Assembly: GCA_947626265.1 (NCBI GenBank) | Contig: CANQRM010000012.1 | Coordinates: 1 to 64,000 of the forward strand | Direction of reading: 5' to 3' | From: an uncultured Oscillospiraceae bacterium | Lineage (GTDB): Bacteria > Bacillota > Clostridia > Oscillospirales > Oscillospiraceae | DNA length: 64,000 nt | Part shown: piece by piece, positions 24,600 to 33,799 of the stretch | How the letters are laid out: each line of letters begins with the position of its first letter | Position numbering within the stretch: the first letter of the stretch is position 1 | Position numbers and translations under genes: made by a program | Notes under the pieces: model-generated | Databases searched by the model: none | Told to the model about the DNA's origin: nothing | Seen by the model: only the letters and a program-made list of their open reading frames with translations

Positions 24600-27158
24600 T
24601 CATGGATCTGTTTGAATCCTTAATTCAATTTTCGTCGCATCCCGAGAATAATTAATCACATCATTTCTATAGGTCGAAATAATGCTATAAAAAGCATCTG
24701 AGGCAAATAATTGTTTATTAGCAAATAAGTCGAACATTTCATATATCATATCCTTTTTCTCCTGATTTTTCATATCTAATGTACGAATGCGCTTATAGCA
24801 ACCATTTAGATAGCAGAGAAGCTTTCCTGAAATATAATCCGGAAAATAGGGAATACGCAACGAGCGATCAGAGCCGTCTTCATCAAAGCCAGGAAAGTCC
24901 GCTTCTATATGTCCAGGTATTCTCCAATTATTAATAAATCGAATTATCGCCTTAGTTAAATCAGGTAATGCCTTATCAGCTTCAATGGGAAGAAGATCCT
25001 GAGCGAGTAAGACAAGGCTTATACGGGTAATCAGATTTGCGTAATCTGAGCACATTTTCCCATTCTCATTACCATCCCTTTCAATTAAAGAATTGAAATA
25101 ATCATTGAAAAGCCTTATGTATTCATCCGAATTTAACCCTAACAAACTCATCATACTTATATCAGCATAACACTCTGAGTAAAGGGAAATAATTGCATCA
25201 ATATTGTCCCATATATCATTGTTATTTGACCACCTCAGAAGTTCGGCCCTTCTAGTTAAAAACCTATCATATAATATGATAGCCTGCTCATAGTTTTGGG
25301 AGCTTGAACTAATATAGTCTTGAACTATTAATTCAAGAGCAGCCTTGTCTTGAAGTGCACCCATAATCCCATCATACAGTTCATATTTTATCTTTTCAAG
25401 GCTCTTCAAGTCAACTGTTCCGCTATTTGTTGCATTTTTCTCAATCAAAGACCTCAATCGAGCTGAATATAAGTTGAGAGTAGCAATATCCCACTGCAAC
25501 CCAAGAAGTGAAACAAGCAAGAACACCGCAGTATCAAGAAGCGATGAGCGCCTTGAGGCGCGGTTTCTGGTTGTGCTACCACTGTGGTGAGAGACCTCAT
25601 GAATGAGATCACAAGCAACATCAAATGGACTATATATTAAAGATAGTGGAATCTCTACATATAGAAGCCGGCTATTATCCATTTCACCGTTTGTGTTGAA
25701 CCAATCGTGGATTGTAATATTGGTACATAAACACGGATTTAGGAGAAACGAGTAGGTCTGAAGATCGCAGTCCTCTTCCCCAACCTCACGCTGCTTCAAG
25801 TATTCTGCACAACTGGTCACTAGCGCTAAATCATACTCCAATATACCAGATGGGATATCAACGATGCGGGGCCATATCTCCGGCGACTGAACAAGCGAAT
25901 TTTCGAGTCTCGATGTATATTCAATAATATTGACAAATCCCGCAAGGAACTGATTAATGTCCTCTTCACACCACTCCCATTTATCTATCGGCAACAAAAG
26001 CCTTTCAATCACTTGGTGCAGGGGGACAGCCAAGATATAACAAAGCTGACGCAAAATACTATTCTTACCAATAGAAATCAACGCATTGAGCACCTCATTC
26101 AGCGGCTGTAACCAAGACACTTCAAGTGGGTTAATATTAATCTTTGACAATTGTATCTTAAGCCGCTTGTAGAAGACGCTTATGACATCTTCAGCAACAG
26201 AACTGCCCTCTTCTTGTGTTTCAATGATTTCTGGCGGTTGAATGTCCCTATTATCAATACCAATTCTTGATATGATATCATCTATTGCATACCTCAAGGA
26301 TCTCCTTGTCGAACCAAGAAGGAAATGATATAGTTGGCACATATCATATGTGGTAATCCCACTGAAAACAACATTGATGTCCTCTGGCCCAGTAACAATT
26401 ACAGGCGGCGGAAAAGAGTGCGAAGTGTTAAGATTTTCCCAAAAATTTTGAAGCTCTTGTAGCATCTTATCGCAGGCAGACGAACTTTTCACGGACAACC
26501 GCATAGATAAGAACTGAATATCATCGTTTTTTAGGGTAGTGGGAGTCGAAATAATTGTGCCGTATTCAATACAACATACACTGTATGTATCACCAATCTG
26601 ATCATTTTTATACAGCTTTCCCATCGCCTGAAGCAATGGAGTTATCGTCTGCGCACGAAGTATAACCACCACATCCGTCAAATCAATTGTTCGGTATTGC
26701 TCATATATATACCCGGTAGATAGATTGTTCCAACGCTCTTCCTGAGATAAAGATGTAAACGAGCTACCAAGAGATGACGATATACTTTCTTCCAAAGAAA
26801 GCTGTTGAGGGGTATTCCCATTCACTCTGGTAACAATCATAAACGCTGCGGGCGTAGACCAAAACTCATCCACTGCGACAATATGATCCACCGGGTACTC
26901 ACGCATAAGATATGTATGCTGATAAAAGGAATCATTCTTTTGATCATCACAGGTCATTTGATTGGTATTTCCTCGAAGCTTATCCAAGGGGACAGCACGC
27001 CCACCATCATCATTATCAATACGGGCTACATAAAGCCAGTTAAACGGTCCAAGAGTAAACCAAACCCGACCGCCGCTAATGTCTGGCCTATCATTTAGCC
27101 CTCGTTCCATGTTCAACTCACGAACGTCTACTAAAAAGCTATTGTTGTCTACCATCAT
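24600..27158 (-). CDS. Large zincin-like metallopeptidase of an unrecognised three-gene module
   Basis: An 852-residue protein, apparently cytoplasmic. HEVSH at residues 520-524 and E662-C-Y-A-D666 give the HExxH...ExxxD signature of gluzincins, with the two parts spaced ~138 residues apart by a helical insert. The N-terminal ~290 residues alternate strands and helices in a way that suggests two ferredoxin-like units (VVVILRAQTITPLLQAM, IQFLSMRLSVKS), perhaps a sensor or adaptor. The start ATG follows the stop of the membrane-protein gene without a gap (TGAATG), so the two products are made together. Composition is clearly more AT-rich than flanking DNA, which suggests recent transfer. A defence role is inference. 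Confidence 0.65.
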   Translation of the reverse strand: MMVDNNSFLVDVRELNMERGLNDRPDISGGRVWFTLGPFNWLYVARIDNDDGGRAVPLDKLRGNTNQMTCDDQKNDSFYQHTYLMREYPVDHIVAVDEFWSTPAAFMIVTRVNGNTPQQLSLEESISSSLGSSFTSLSQEERWNNLSTGYIYEQYRTIDLTDVVVILRAQTITPLLQAMGKLYKNDQIGDTYSVCCIEYGTIISTPTTLKNDDIQFLSMRLSVKSSSACDKMLQELQNFWENLNTSHSFPPPVIVTGPEDINVVFSGITTYDMCQLYHFLLGSTRRSLRYAIDDIISRIGIDNRDIQPPEIIETQEEGSSVAEDVISVFYKRLKIQLSKININPLEVSWLQPLNEVLNALISIGKNSILRQLCYILAVPLHQVIERLLLPIDKWEWCEEDINQFLAGFVNIIEYTSRLENSLVQSPEIWPRIVDIPSGILEYDLALVTSCAEYLKQREVGEEDCDLQTYSFLLNPCLCTNITIHDWFNTNGEMDNSRLLYVEIPLSLIYSPFDVACDLIHEVSHHSGSTTRNRASRRSSLLDTAVFLLVSLLGLQWDIATLNLYSARLRSLIEKNATNSGTVDLKSLEKIKYELYDGIMGALQDKAALELIVQDYISSSSQNYEQAIILYDRFLTRRAELLRWSNNNDIWDNIDAIISLYSECYADISMMSLLGLNSDEYIRLFNDYFNSLIERDGNENGKMCSDYANLITRISLVLLAQDLLPIEADKALPDLTKAIIRFINNWRIPGHIEADFPGFDEDGSDRSLRIPYFPDYISGKLLCYLNGCYKRIRTLDMKNQEKKDMIYEMFDLFANKQLFASDAFYSIISTYRNDVINYSRDATKIELRIQTDP

Positions 27159-28682
27159 TCAATACTCCATGTATATCTTAATCAAACTATAAACATGTTC
27201 AATCGCTTCATTCACTTCTGTAGCGGCTGGTAAATTAGGTCGATCCCAAAAAATATCTACAACACATTTGACTTCTTTTAACCATTCATATATTTCTCTT
27301 TGACAATATGATATGAATGGGGATATGATTAAATTATCTCTTAAGAGCATATCGCTGTATCGTTTCATATATTGAAATAAATTGCTTAAACTGTGATGCC
27401 CAGAGTTTTGAAAATAAAAACAGAGAGCGGACGACCAAACAAAGAAAACAAAACTATTAATGTTTATAATATCACTTTCGTCTTCAAGAGTGGTATTGCT
27501 TACAGCACCGTTCCTGTCTTTTTTGCGTTTAAGGTAGAGTTGGTTCGCGTGTATAATAGCATTATAAATTTCGTCCATGCAGTTGTGGAACGCTAAATTA
27601 TTGACAACCTCAAAACTTTCCGACAACTTCTTCTCTTTAATCACGTTGTCGTACTCACTTGTCACCCAAGCCGAAATAAAGCAGATAAGCATTCTATTTC
27701 TTTCACAATAGCATATACCCGGTAAGTTCCCATCTGTAGCATCGTGCATTGAAAACCGAGATAAAATGCTCCCCCACAGCGATTTAAGTGAAAACGAGTC
27801 ACTCAAATCAAATGAAATAGTTGCTCGCCCTGGGGAAGAGGAAACTGTACCATCGATTAAGTAATAGGGAAAAATAAAGCTCCCCAGAGTACTGTTTTTC
27901 TGCATTACATTCGGAAGTGTGCAAATAATCCTGTTGACTAAGCGATATGTCTCTCTAACCTTTACTCTGAGCTGAGGAGATGTTCTTCTACCATCTTGGC
28001 TTACATATCGCTGAGTCCACCGATTCAACATCCAACCTGCAGGGCAATTGAAATACCACGCTGAAGAATATGCAAGATCATTAATTAGACATTCTAATTC
28101 AATAGTGTCCCACTTCGGCTGGTGTGACTGCGACCAAGCATCCTTAATACAATTCTCCAAATGTCTATACGTATTCATTTTTCTGACGGTCTGCCGCAGT
28201 AAGAAGTCATACGTCATAGACAAAACGTAAATAATCTCGAAAAATAACCCAAGAAAATTGGCAATCATAATGCTTAATATCCACTTACTGTCAATCGGGG
28301 CATCACTTGAACAGAATGAACATATCCCGGCTGAGATAGCCATAAAGATAATATTGGCAAAATAATGAGGATATTTACTCCTATAAACAACTCCTATTTC
28401 TATTCCACATTCAGTATCATGTGCAGTATTAAGAAGCCAAGCAAGTAATGTCACGAGTAAGCCACTGTAAGTAAAGACAGTAGCCAAAGCTCGCAAATGT
28501 TCCCTTACTGAACTAGCAACAACGGAGGTATCCTTTATCATCTGGTCTGCATTGAATAAAAGCACAATAAGATATATGGCAAACACTACAATCCCTAAGC
28601 AACGAACAACCCAAAAAAAACTTCCAGATCGGTTGATTCTCTTAAGAATTGATTTGAGCAATAGTTCATATCTTGACGGCAT
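27159..28682 (-). CDS. Membrane protein partner of the zincin-like gene
   Basis: A 507-residue protein with four membrane spans in the first ~180 residues (WVVRCLGIVVFAIYLIV, VFTYSGLLVTLLAWLL, FANIIFMAISAGICSF, IMIANFLGLFFEIIYVL), followed by a ~320-residue cytoplasmic region with no family I recognise. The ATG at 28682 is taken because AGAGAGA precedes it and because the longer frame crosses a palindrome. The stop codon touches the start of the 852-residue zincin gene. A membrane-bound effector or sensor working with the peptidase is a reasonable guess. Confidence 0.65.
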   Translation of the reverse strand: MPSRYELLLKSILKRINRSGSFFWVVRCLGIVVFAIYLIVLLFNADQMIKDTSVVASSVREHLRALATVFTYSGLLVTLLAWLLNTAHDTECGIEIGVVYRSKYPHYFANIIFMAISAGICSFCSSDAPIDSKWILSIMIANFLGLFFEIIYVLSMTYDFLLRQTVRKMNTYRHLENCIKDAWSQSHQPKWDTIELECLINDLAYSSAWYFNCPAGWMLNRWTQRYVSQDGRRTSPQLRVKVRETYRLVNRIICTLPNVMQKNSTLGSFIFPYYLIDGTVSSSPGRATISFDLSDSFSLKSLWGSILSRFSMHDATDGNLPGICYCERNRMLICFISAWVTSEYDNVIKEKKLSESFEVVNNLAFHNCMDEIYNAIIHANQLYLKRKKDRNGAVSNTTLEDESDIININSFVFFVWSSALCFYFQNSGHHSLSNLFQYMKRYSDMLLRDNLIISPFISYCQREIYEWLKEVKCVVDIFWDRPNLPAATEVNEAIEHVYSLIKIYMEY

Positions 28683-28707
28683 AACGTTCTCTCTATACAC
28701 ATAATCA

Positions 28708-28727
28708 AAGCCCGGCAAGCCGGGCTT
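28708..28727 (-). promoter_or_regulatory. 20-bp perfect palindrome between module genes
   Basis: AAGCCCGGCAAGCCGGGCTT, 25 bp upstream of the membrane-protein start. On neither strand is it followed by a T-run, so it is more likely an operator or RNA-stability element than a terminator. Confidence 0.45.
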
Positions 28728-28788
28728 CAAAAAATAGACGTAAACACCCCTTTGAAAATGGGATACAACTTAATAGGAGCAGACGTGT

Positions 28789-29007
28789 TCAGCCTCCACC
28801 CTCGTGATCTGATAGTTGTTGATAAACCTCATCTAAAGAAAGATTTATACAATTGTTCAAGCGATTTCGCGCATGAAAATCATCACGAGGTATGAATTGC
28901 CCTGGAGTTCTCCTAACAGTCTGCATATCATTTCTCTGAGCGTAATTCACGAATGCCTTTGGAGCAAAGGCTTTACCAATCAAGCTTGCGCTTGGTAGCA
29001 TACTCAT
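28789..29007 (-). CDS. Small protein at the head of the zincin module
   Basis: A 72-residue protein. The ATG at 29007 follows AGGTGG at 5 nt. A longer frame to 29145 is rejected because its first codons coincide with the -10 box of the promoter at 29134-29162. The C-terminal half has an Asn/Asp/Arg-rich helix (FHARNRLNNCINLSLDEVYQQL). No family recognised. It is the first gene behind that promoter, 106 bp before the membrane-protein gene. Confidence 0.5.
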   Translation of the reverse strand: MSMLPSASLIGKAFAPKAFVNYAQRNDMQTVRRTPGQFIPRDDFHARNRLNNCINLSLDEVYQQLSDHEGGG

Positions 29008-29133
29008 TTTACCACCTAAAGACAACGAACCACTCCCAAACTCCCCCCATAGAGTCAAGAGCCCCTTGCCCACTCCTTTCCGTTTATTGGTTGTGCGGCT
29101 TACGGTACTCGCTAACGAAAAAACCGCTGATTT

Positions 29134-29162
29134 ATTGTACCACATCTTTTACACATTGTAAA
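29134..29162 (-). promoter_or_regulatory. Promoter of the zincin module
   Basis: On the minus strand TTTACA (29157-29162), 17-bp spacer, TACAAT (29134-29139). It is the only good promoter upstream of the three AT-rich genes. Confidence 0.65.
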
Positions 29163-29345
29163 GAAAAATTTTAGGAAACAAAAGCTTTTGTTGCAAAGTT
29201 CACAAAAATCCCGTAGGCAAGATGCGCAGTCGCCCTTCCCTCGTTGCACTCAAGACACCATATGGAGCACAATAGAGCCCCAGGACAATATAGTCCTTTT
29301 TCTTATATTTTGACAACAGCCTGATACCCATACGTACTTTCCAGT
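29163..29345. other. Intergenic stretch without a gene
   Basis: A short hairpin AGGAC/GTCCT followed by TTTTTC on the plus strand (about 29280-29303) could be a weak terminator. Nothing else is recognisable between the module promoter and the rmlA remnant. Confidence 0.4.
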
Positions 29346-29615
29346 TTATGCCAGCAGATACTGCCCATACTCAGTCATTTTGATTTCCTCCCCATGCTAC
29401 GGAGTTGTGCGGCATCAATGAACCCACGCCTCCAAGCAATCTCCTCAATGCAGGACACATAGAACACTTTTCGCTCCTGGATGGTCTCCACAAGTTCCGC
29501 AGCCTTCAGTAACCCCACTAGTGTGCCCGTATCCAGCCAGGTCATTCTCTGCCCAAACGTAATCACATGCAGTTCACCCATGTCCAGATGTGCCTGATTC
29601 ACTGCCGCAATCTCT
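29346..29615 (-). pseudogene. rmlA: 3' fragment of rmlA (glucose-1-phosphate thymidylyltransferase)
   Basis: About 90 codons of the RmlA C-terminus. EIAAVNQAHLDMGELHV, TWLDTGTLVGLLKAAEL and EEIAWRRGFIDAAQL are unmistakable. A one-base deletion near 29386 shifts the frame; restoring it gives EEIKMTEYGQYLLA before the proper TAA at 29346. The 5' ~190 codons are missing. The only other trace of the gene is the 5' fragment at 36801-36899 on the same strand, so this is one gene broken in two by the intervening 7.2 kb. Confidence 0.85.
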
Positions 29616-29645
29616 ATTTATCCCCGTGCAGATGGTTCTTCCCGC

Positions 29646-30006
29646 CGCCGGATGATATTCAACGTTTTGGCCCGGAACCAGGAATGACCACACGAAGAAC
29701 ATCTCGTTCCTGATGGACAGAAACGGCAGTTGGAGCCTGTCCCCGGCATATGATGTCACCTACGCATATAATCCGGACGGTATGTGGACCGGACACCATC
29801 AAATGACCATAGACGGGAAGGTGGATGGCATCACCAAAGAGGACTTGCTGGCCTCTGCAAAGCACATGGGGCTGCGAAAAGCAGCTGCGGAAAAAGCAAT
29901 AGCCGCAGTTATGGACAGCATCTCAAAATGGCCGGAATATGCTGAAAAAGCAAAGTTAAGCGACCAAGCTCAGTATAGGCTAAAGCAGGGTTTCGCTTCA
30001 ATTTGA
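29646..30006 (+). pseudogene. 3' fragment of a hipA-like kinase gene
   Basis: The C-terminal ~115 codons of a HipA-family Ser/Thr kinase (toxin of HipBA-type modules). IFNVLARNQ is followed, after a one-base insertion near 29683, by DDHTKNISFLMDRNG, which holds the catalytic DDH...N; then LSPAYDVTYAYNPDG and HHQMTIDGK follow in the other frame. The N-terminal two thirds and the antitoxin gene are absent. The fragment abuts the rmlA remnant tail to tail. Confidence 0.8.
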
Positions 30007-30086
30007 GCCCGCATCAGCAGTATCCAAGCGACATGGTCATTCAAATAGCCCCTATCCATGAGTTGCCAGTTCATTGATGAGTACTT

Positions 30087-30269
30087 CTATGTATGGATTT
30101 GGATGACCTCTGTCACCCGGCCGACTATGACGCCTTTGCCACGAGGCCGGTTCATATGCCACCAGAGGAAACGTTTACCACTCAATGTAACAGGTAGTGT
30201 AAGAACGCCAAACTTTTCTCTTTCACAATTTAACCCATTGACAAACGTATTTCCGTGTGATAACGTCAT
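30087..30269 (-). pseudogene. Possible coding scrap
   Basis: A minus-strand frame whose last ~40 codons (TLSGKRFLWWHM, GVIVGRVTEVIQ) read like the end of a real protein, but it lacks a ribosome site and recognisable family and lies back to back with the AbrB promoter. It may be the tail of another decayed gene. Confidence 0.25.
30238..30266 (+). promoter_or_regulatory. Promoter of the AbrB-type gene
   Basis: TTGACA (30238-30243), 17-bp spacer, weak -10 TAACGT (30261-30266), then GGAGG six bases before the ATG at 30300. Confidence 0.55.
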
Positions 30270-30299
30270 ATCAAACTTGGGGCGATATGGAGGTTTAAC

Positions 30300-30545
30300 A
30301 TGAAGTCAACTGGGATCGTCCGAGAGGTGGATGAGCTCGGGCGTATTGTGTTGCCCATTGAGCTGCGCCGCACCATGGACATTGCGGTACGCGATCCCCT
30401 GGAGGTTTACATGGCCGAGAATACGGTCATATTGAAAAAGCATCAGCCTGCGTGCGTATTCTGCAACAGTTATAAAGACCTCACCAGCTATAAAGGAAAG
30501 AATGTCTGCTCCTCATGCGTTGCCGTTCCGCTCAAAATGGCATAG
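30300..30545 (+). CDS. AbrB/SpoVT-type transcriptional regulator with zinc ribbon
   Basis: An 81-residue protein. Residues 1-48 are a swapped-hairpin AbrB domain (GIVREVDELGRIVLPIELRR, then DPLEVYMAENTVILKK), which dimerises and binds DNA. The tail has CVFCNS and CSSC, a likely zinc ribbon seen in clostridial AbrB relatives. The ATG has a GGAGG at 6 nt. It has its own promoter and terminator and is the only intact gene in the decayed 29.3-31.3 kb stretch. Possible targets are the nearby surface or defence genes, but nothing in the sequence shows this. Confidence 0.88.
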   Translation: MKSTGIVREVDELGRIVLPIELRRTMDIAVRDPLEVYMAENTVILKKHQPACVFCNSYKDLTSYKGKNVCSSCVAVPLKMA

Positions 30546-30586
30546 CTGGCTACATCAGACTACACTTATTCCCTTGGTTTCTTCAT

Positions 30587-30616
30587 AGCGTCCGCCTTCT
30601 GGCGGGCGCTCTTTTC
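30587..30616 (+). terminator. Terminator of the AbrB-type gene
   Basis: AGCGTCCGCC/GGCGGGCGCT stem with one T-G pair and a 4-nt loop, followed by CTTTTC, 42 bases past the stop. Confidence 0.8.
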
Positions 30617-30711
30617 TATTCATTCGGTGTCTTTCTGAAATATATAGGCGTCACAGATTGAAGCGCACACTGCTTATCATTATGCCAGCGCCGGAGGCAG
30701 GCCACTGACGA

Positions 30712-31310
30712 TCAGTAGTACATCAGCCCGGGCATCTTTGCCAGGTCGCGGCCGTCGCAGGGCATCTTCAAATCGCCCATGAGCACTGCATAGGTGAGCG
30801 CTTTTTTCCGTATCTTTCCCGCACAGCCTCCACGGCATCCTACAGTCGTTCCCTGCGCTCTATGCACTGCGTGTCCACAAACAATGATAACTGGTCCGGC
30901 GTCTCTTGCAGCACCAAATTGGTGGTACGCACGGTGACAGCCCGGACCTTTGTTGTCCATGGGTACCGTTCGCAGAACAGCTTATATGCGCCGGAAACTA
31001 TCTCGCTGGGCAGCTGCGTCATAAACGGCAGATGCCCCCTGTACTGGGTGCCCATGAGGTCATTGCCGCGGACCCAAAGCTCCACGCCTCGCGCTGTCAG
31101 GCCGTGGACACGTAGCCGGTGCCCAATGTCCTGGGACAGCTCCAGAATCACCTTCCATACCTCCTCCCTGTTCAGCAGATCCGCCACACAGGTGATACCG
31201 TGCCCGATGGATTTGAACGGCGACTCATAGTCCTTATGCATGACCCGAGAGGTATCCGTCCCGCTGGCATATCGCCAAAGCGCTAGGCCGTTGACGCCCA
31301 CCCATGAGCC
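30712..31310 (-). pseudogene. 3' part of a Y-family DNA polymerase gene (DinB/UmuC type)
   Basis: About 195 codons of a translesion polymerase. VNGLALWRYASG, SPFKSIGHGITC and a DLLNREEVWKVILELS helix belong to the region before and in the little-finger domain. The catalytic palm and fingers are missing. A TAG interrupts the frame after IERRERL, and a frameshift in the GGAAAAAAGCG run near 30805 follows; beyond it the expected end (LTYAVLMGDLKMP, LAKMPGLMYY) is still readable. It cannot make an active enzyme. Such polymerases often ride on integrative elements, which fits the setting. Confidence 0.8.
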
Positions 31311-31389
31311 GCTGGAATAATTACGGGTCCGCGCCTACTATATCCCCTATGCTGGGTTTATTGAAATTATACACGCACGTCTCGGCTAA

Positions 31390-32073
31390 TTAATTGAAAA
31401 CAATGCTCAGCAACTCTCTCAGATCATGAATTATATAGTTTATCTTTATATCGCTATCAAACACTTGCATGTTCGGGCTATACCAACATGTATCAATTCC
31501 CGCATTTATGCCACCTTGAATGTCAGATGTAAGAGAATCACCGACAATTAAAATATGATCATCCTGTGTGCAACCAATAATTTTAAATGCTTCAGCGAAA
31601 AACCGAGGATCAGGTTTCGCATATCCTACTTCCTCAGAAATAACCAAAAAAGACATATACTTTCCAATCTCAGAATTCTGAATTCTAGCAATTTGTGTGG
31701 GTCCTACGCCGTTAGTCACTATGGATAAATTGGTGCTAGCATATAAGATTTTGCATACTTCGCCAGCATATGGCATAAGCCAACATTGATTTTGAAGACT
31801 AAGTTGATATATGCGCTCCGCATCCATTCCATCAATAACATATCCCAAAGAATCAAACAGTATTTTGAAACGTTGCGACTGTACACTTTCTTTTGAAAGA
31901 ACACCTTTCTCAAATTGATGCCATAGAGCATGATTTATAATCAGATACTTCTCATAAATTGTCTCGGTGAAATCAATCCCGTAATGATGCAACACATTTG
32001 AAAAACTATGGAATTGTGCCGCATCAAAATCCAACAATGTATTATCTGCATCAAATAAAATATAATTATACAT
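31390..32073 (-). CDS. HAD phosphatase, YjjG-like nucleotidase
   Basis: A 227-residue haloacid-dehalogenase-type phosphatase closest to YjjG/YfnB, which hydrolyse pyrimidine nucleoside 5'-monophosphates, including non-canonical ones. Motif I is LFDADNTLLDFD (D8 nucleophile, D10), motif II VTNGVG, motif III the Lys in YAKPDPRFF and motif IV GDSLTSDIQGG. The helical cap lies between. The length is typical. Composition is AT-rich. It follows the 409-residue protein gene by 17 bp and is probably co-expressed. In this setting it could remove modified nucleotides or serve a defence function, but house-cleaning is equally possible. Confidence 0.85.
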   Translation of the reverse strand: MYNYILFDADNTLLDFDAAQFHSFSNVLHHYGIDFTETIYEKYLIINHALWHQFEKGVLSKESVQSQRFKILFDSLGYVIDGMDAERIYQLSLQNQCWLMPYAGEVCKILYASTNLSIVTNGVGPTQIARIQNSEIGKYMSFLVISEEVGYAKPDPRFFAEAFKIIGCTQDDHILIVGDSLTSDIQGGINAGIDTCWYSPNMQVFDSDIKINYIIHDLRELLSIVFN

Positions 32074-32090
32074 AGCAACACCAACTTTAA

Positions 32091-33311
32091 TTAATACAGT
32101 ATTTCAAACCCTTTATTTCTCTGCTTTTTAGAATACTCTAATAAATATGAATATCTCTTCTGTCTTATTTTTTGCTCAATAATGCCAACTGAATTTTCAA
32201 TTGATCGAATAGTGTCAAACAACACCTTGTCTTTCCCGCAATAATAGTCAAGGCAAAGTACCTGAATATAGTCCAGTTTTTGCGCCTCTGAAAAAATGCC
32301 AACTTGATACAATTGGTTTAAAAGGGCATCTTTTGCTTTTTCTAAAGTTTCTATTAGTAGTAAATACAATGACAAGGCACGATTCAACTTTTTTATTGCA
32401 GTTTCTATATCTCTACTCACATGCTTGCTTTCGACATCCTGGACTAAATAAATGAATGCATTAACCTGCTCAATAAAGTTTTGCCAATCTGAATCTTGAC
32501 TTAATGCATATATTTCATTCCACTCCATGTCGCAAATTGCGTTATACAGAGATTTATAAGATTTTGAAAGGAGACTGATTAACCACTGCCCGGTTAACTG
32601 ATTTAGTATTAAAGAAATAGGAACTGCGTTACTCGTATTTGCGTTTGCAACAGCAAATGCTCTGTCCAAAATTGTGGATACAATTAATCGTTCCTGTTGG
32701 CTAGGGTTAAATTCTTCAATTACTTTGTCCTCGACAACAGCCCGTTGGAACAGGTTGTTACGGTCTAGAGAACAAGCTTGAATTCGGTTTGCAATACCAG
32801 TAAAAATAATTCGTCTATTTGGTTCTAAAGCTCTGCATATATCATCATAATGCAATTCTATAGAGCGGCTCACTTCCTCTCTAAAAAGAGTATCTGTGTC
32901 GTGCTGCTTTCCAATATAAATATCTGAACCATTAATTGAAAGGTATTCTGGAATGTATATGCCAAAAAAGTTTTCTGGTCTCCCACTTTCGTATGCTTGG
33001 TGTTCAAAGTGTCCCAATAATTGCTCTTCAGACATCCCTTTCGAAAGGACTTTCTTTCGATTGTTAAAATAATTAACAGGGTTCCCCTTATGTTTCTCAT
33101 CTAACTGTAGCTGGATTATTCCACACTTCCAAAAGTCATCTAGCTTCTTCAGCAGAGTTGTCGTATTGGACACTTTGATGCACGCTGGCACAGACATGCA
33201 TAATTTATCCCGAGCAAAAATCAGCAAATCGAAACGGAGGCGTAGAGCGAGTAAATCAAAACTTTGATGCCCACTTGTAACTTGGTCTAGATAGTCAATA
33301 TAAAACAACAT
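32091..33311 (-). CDS. Unknown protein paired with the HAD phosphatase
   Basis: A 406-residue soluble protein with no family I recognise. The first ~190 residues are alpha/beta (YIDYLDQVTSG, LIFARDKLC, RRIIFTGIANR); the last ~170 are almost entirely helical with coiled-coil-like heptads (IETAIKKLNRALSLYLLLIETLEKAKDALL). I prefer the ATG at 33311, nine nt after GGAAAGAG; a GTG lies three codons upstream. It is AT-rich and forms a two-gene unit with the HAD phosphatase. Confidence 0.6.
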   Translation of the reverse strand: MLFYIDYLDQVTSGHQSFDLLALRLRFDLLIFARDKLCMSVPACIKVSNTTTLLKKLDDFWKCGIIQLQLDEKHKGNPVNYFNNRKKVLSKGMSEEQLLGHFEHQAYESGRPENFFGIYIPEYLSINGSDIYIGKQHDTDTLFREEVSRSIELHYDDICRALEPNRRIIFTGIANRIQACSLDRNNLFQRAVVEDKVIEEFNPSQQERLIVSTILDRAFAVANANTSNAVPISLILNQLTGQWLISLLSKSYKSLYNAICDMEWNEIYALSQDSDWQNFIEQVNAFIYLVQDVESKHVSRDIETAIKKLNRALSLYLLLIETLEKAKDALLNQLYQVGIFSEAQKLDYIQVLCLDYYCGKDKVLFDTIRSIENSVGIIEQKIRQKRYSYLLEYSKKQRNKGFEILY

Positions 33312-33436
33312 TGTATTCACTCTTTCCTGTCAAAAATAACCTACACGTGCAACATGGCAAGCCAATCTTTCAAATTCAAGACTTCAATGCCTTATATACG
33401 AATTCTTCGAGTGAATAGATTCGGTCTCCGAAGCAA

Positions 33437-33680
33437 CTATTCTTGCACACAAGGTATATCACGCCATATCGTTTCAGTTCCAAATTGACCTACAGTACGC
33501 AATAGCAATGGTTTGAAGCAACACATCTCTGCCCATCGTTGCGAGTTCATCCGTAACACGATGCATGTCCTCTATCGTAGGGAACGAATCAGGTGGGTCA
33601 AGGATTTGCTCTCCTTCTCCCAATACCTCTTTTTATAATGTTCATAATACACTTCCATCAACAAGCAAGGCACCCCCATA
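33437..33680 (-). pseudogene. Decayed gene of unknown function
   Basis: The gap between the 409-residue protein gene and the helicase gene contains coding-like pieces in successive minus-strand frames: MEVYYEHYKKRYWEK, then GEQILDPPDSFPTIEDM running to LLQTIAIAYC, then FGTETIWRDIPCVQE before a TAG at 33437. Two frameshifts would join them. I do not recognise the family. The rest of 33312-33799 shows nothing. Confidence 0.4.
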
Positions 33681-33799
33681 GGATGTATGATCCCTTATTT
33701 ATGTTTTCTCCTCACACTCTCTGGCAAAAATAATATCTTAATAGGGCAAAAATGGTTGGCCAATATTGCTTCTGGGTAACTATTTAATCGCGAACCGTT

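Noticed and set aside
28789..29145. Longer start (118 residues) for the small gene of the zincin module
   Set aside because: The first codons are themselves the -10 box of the best promoter; ATG 29007 has AGGTGG upstream.
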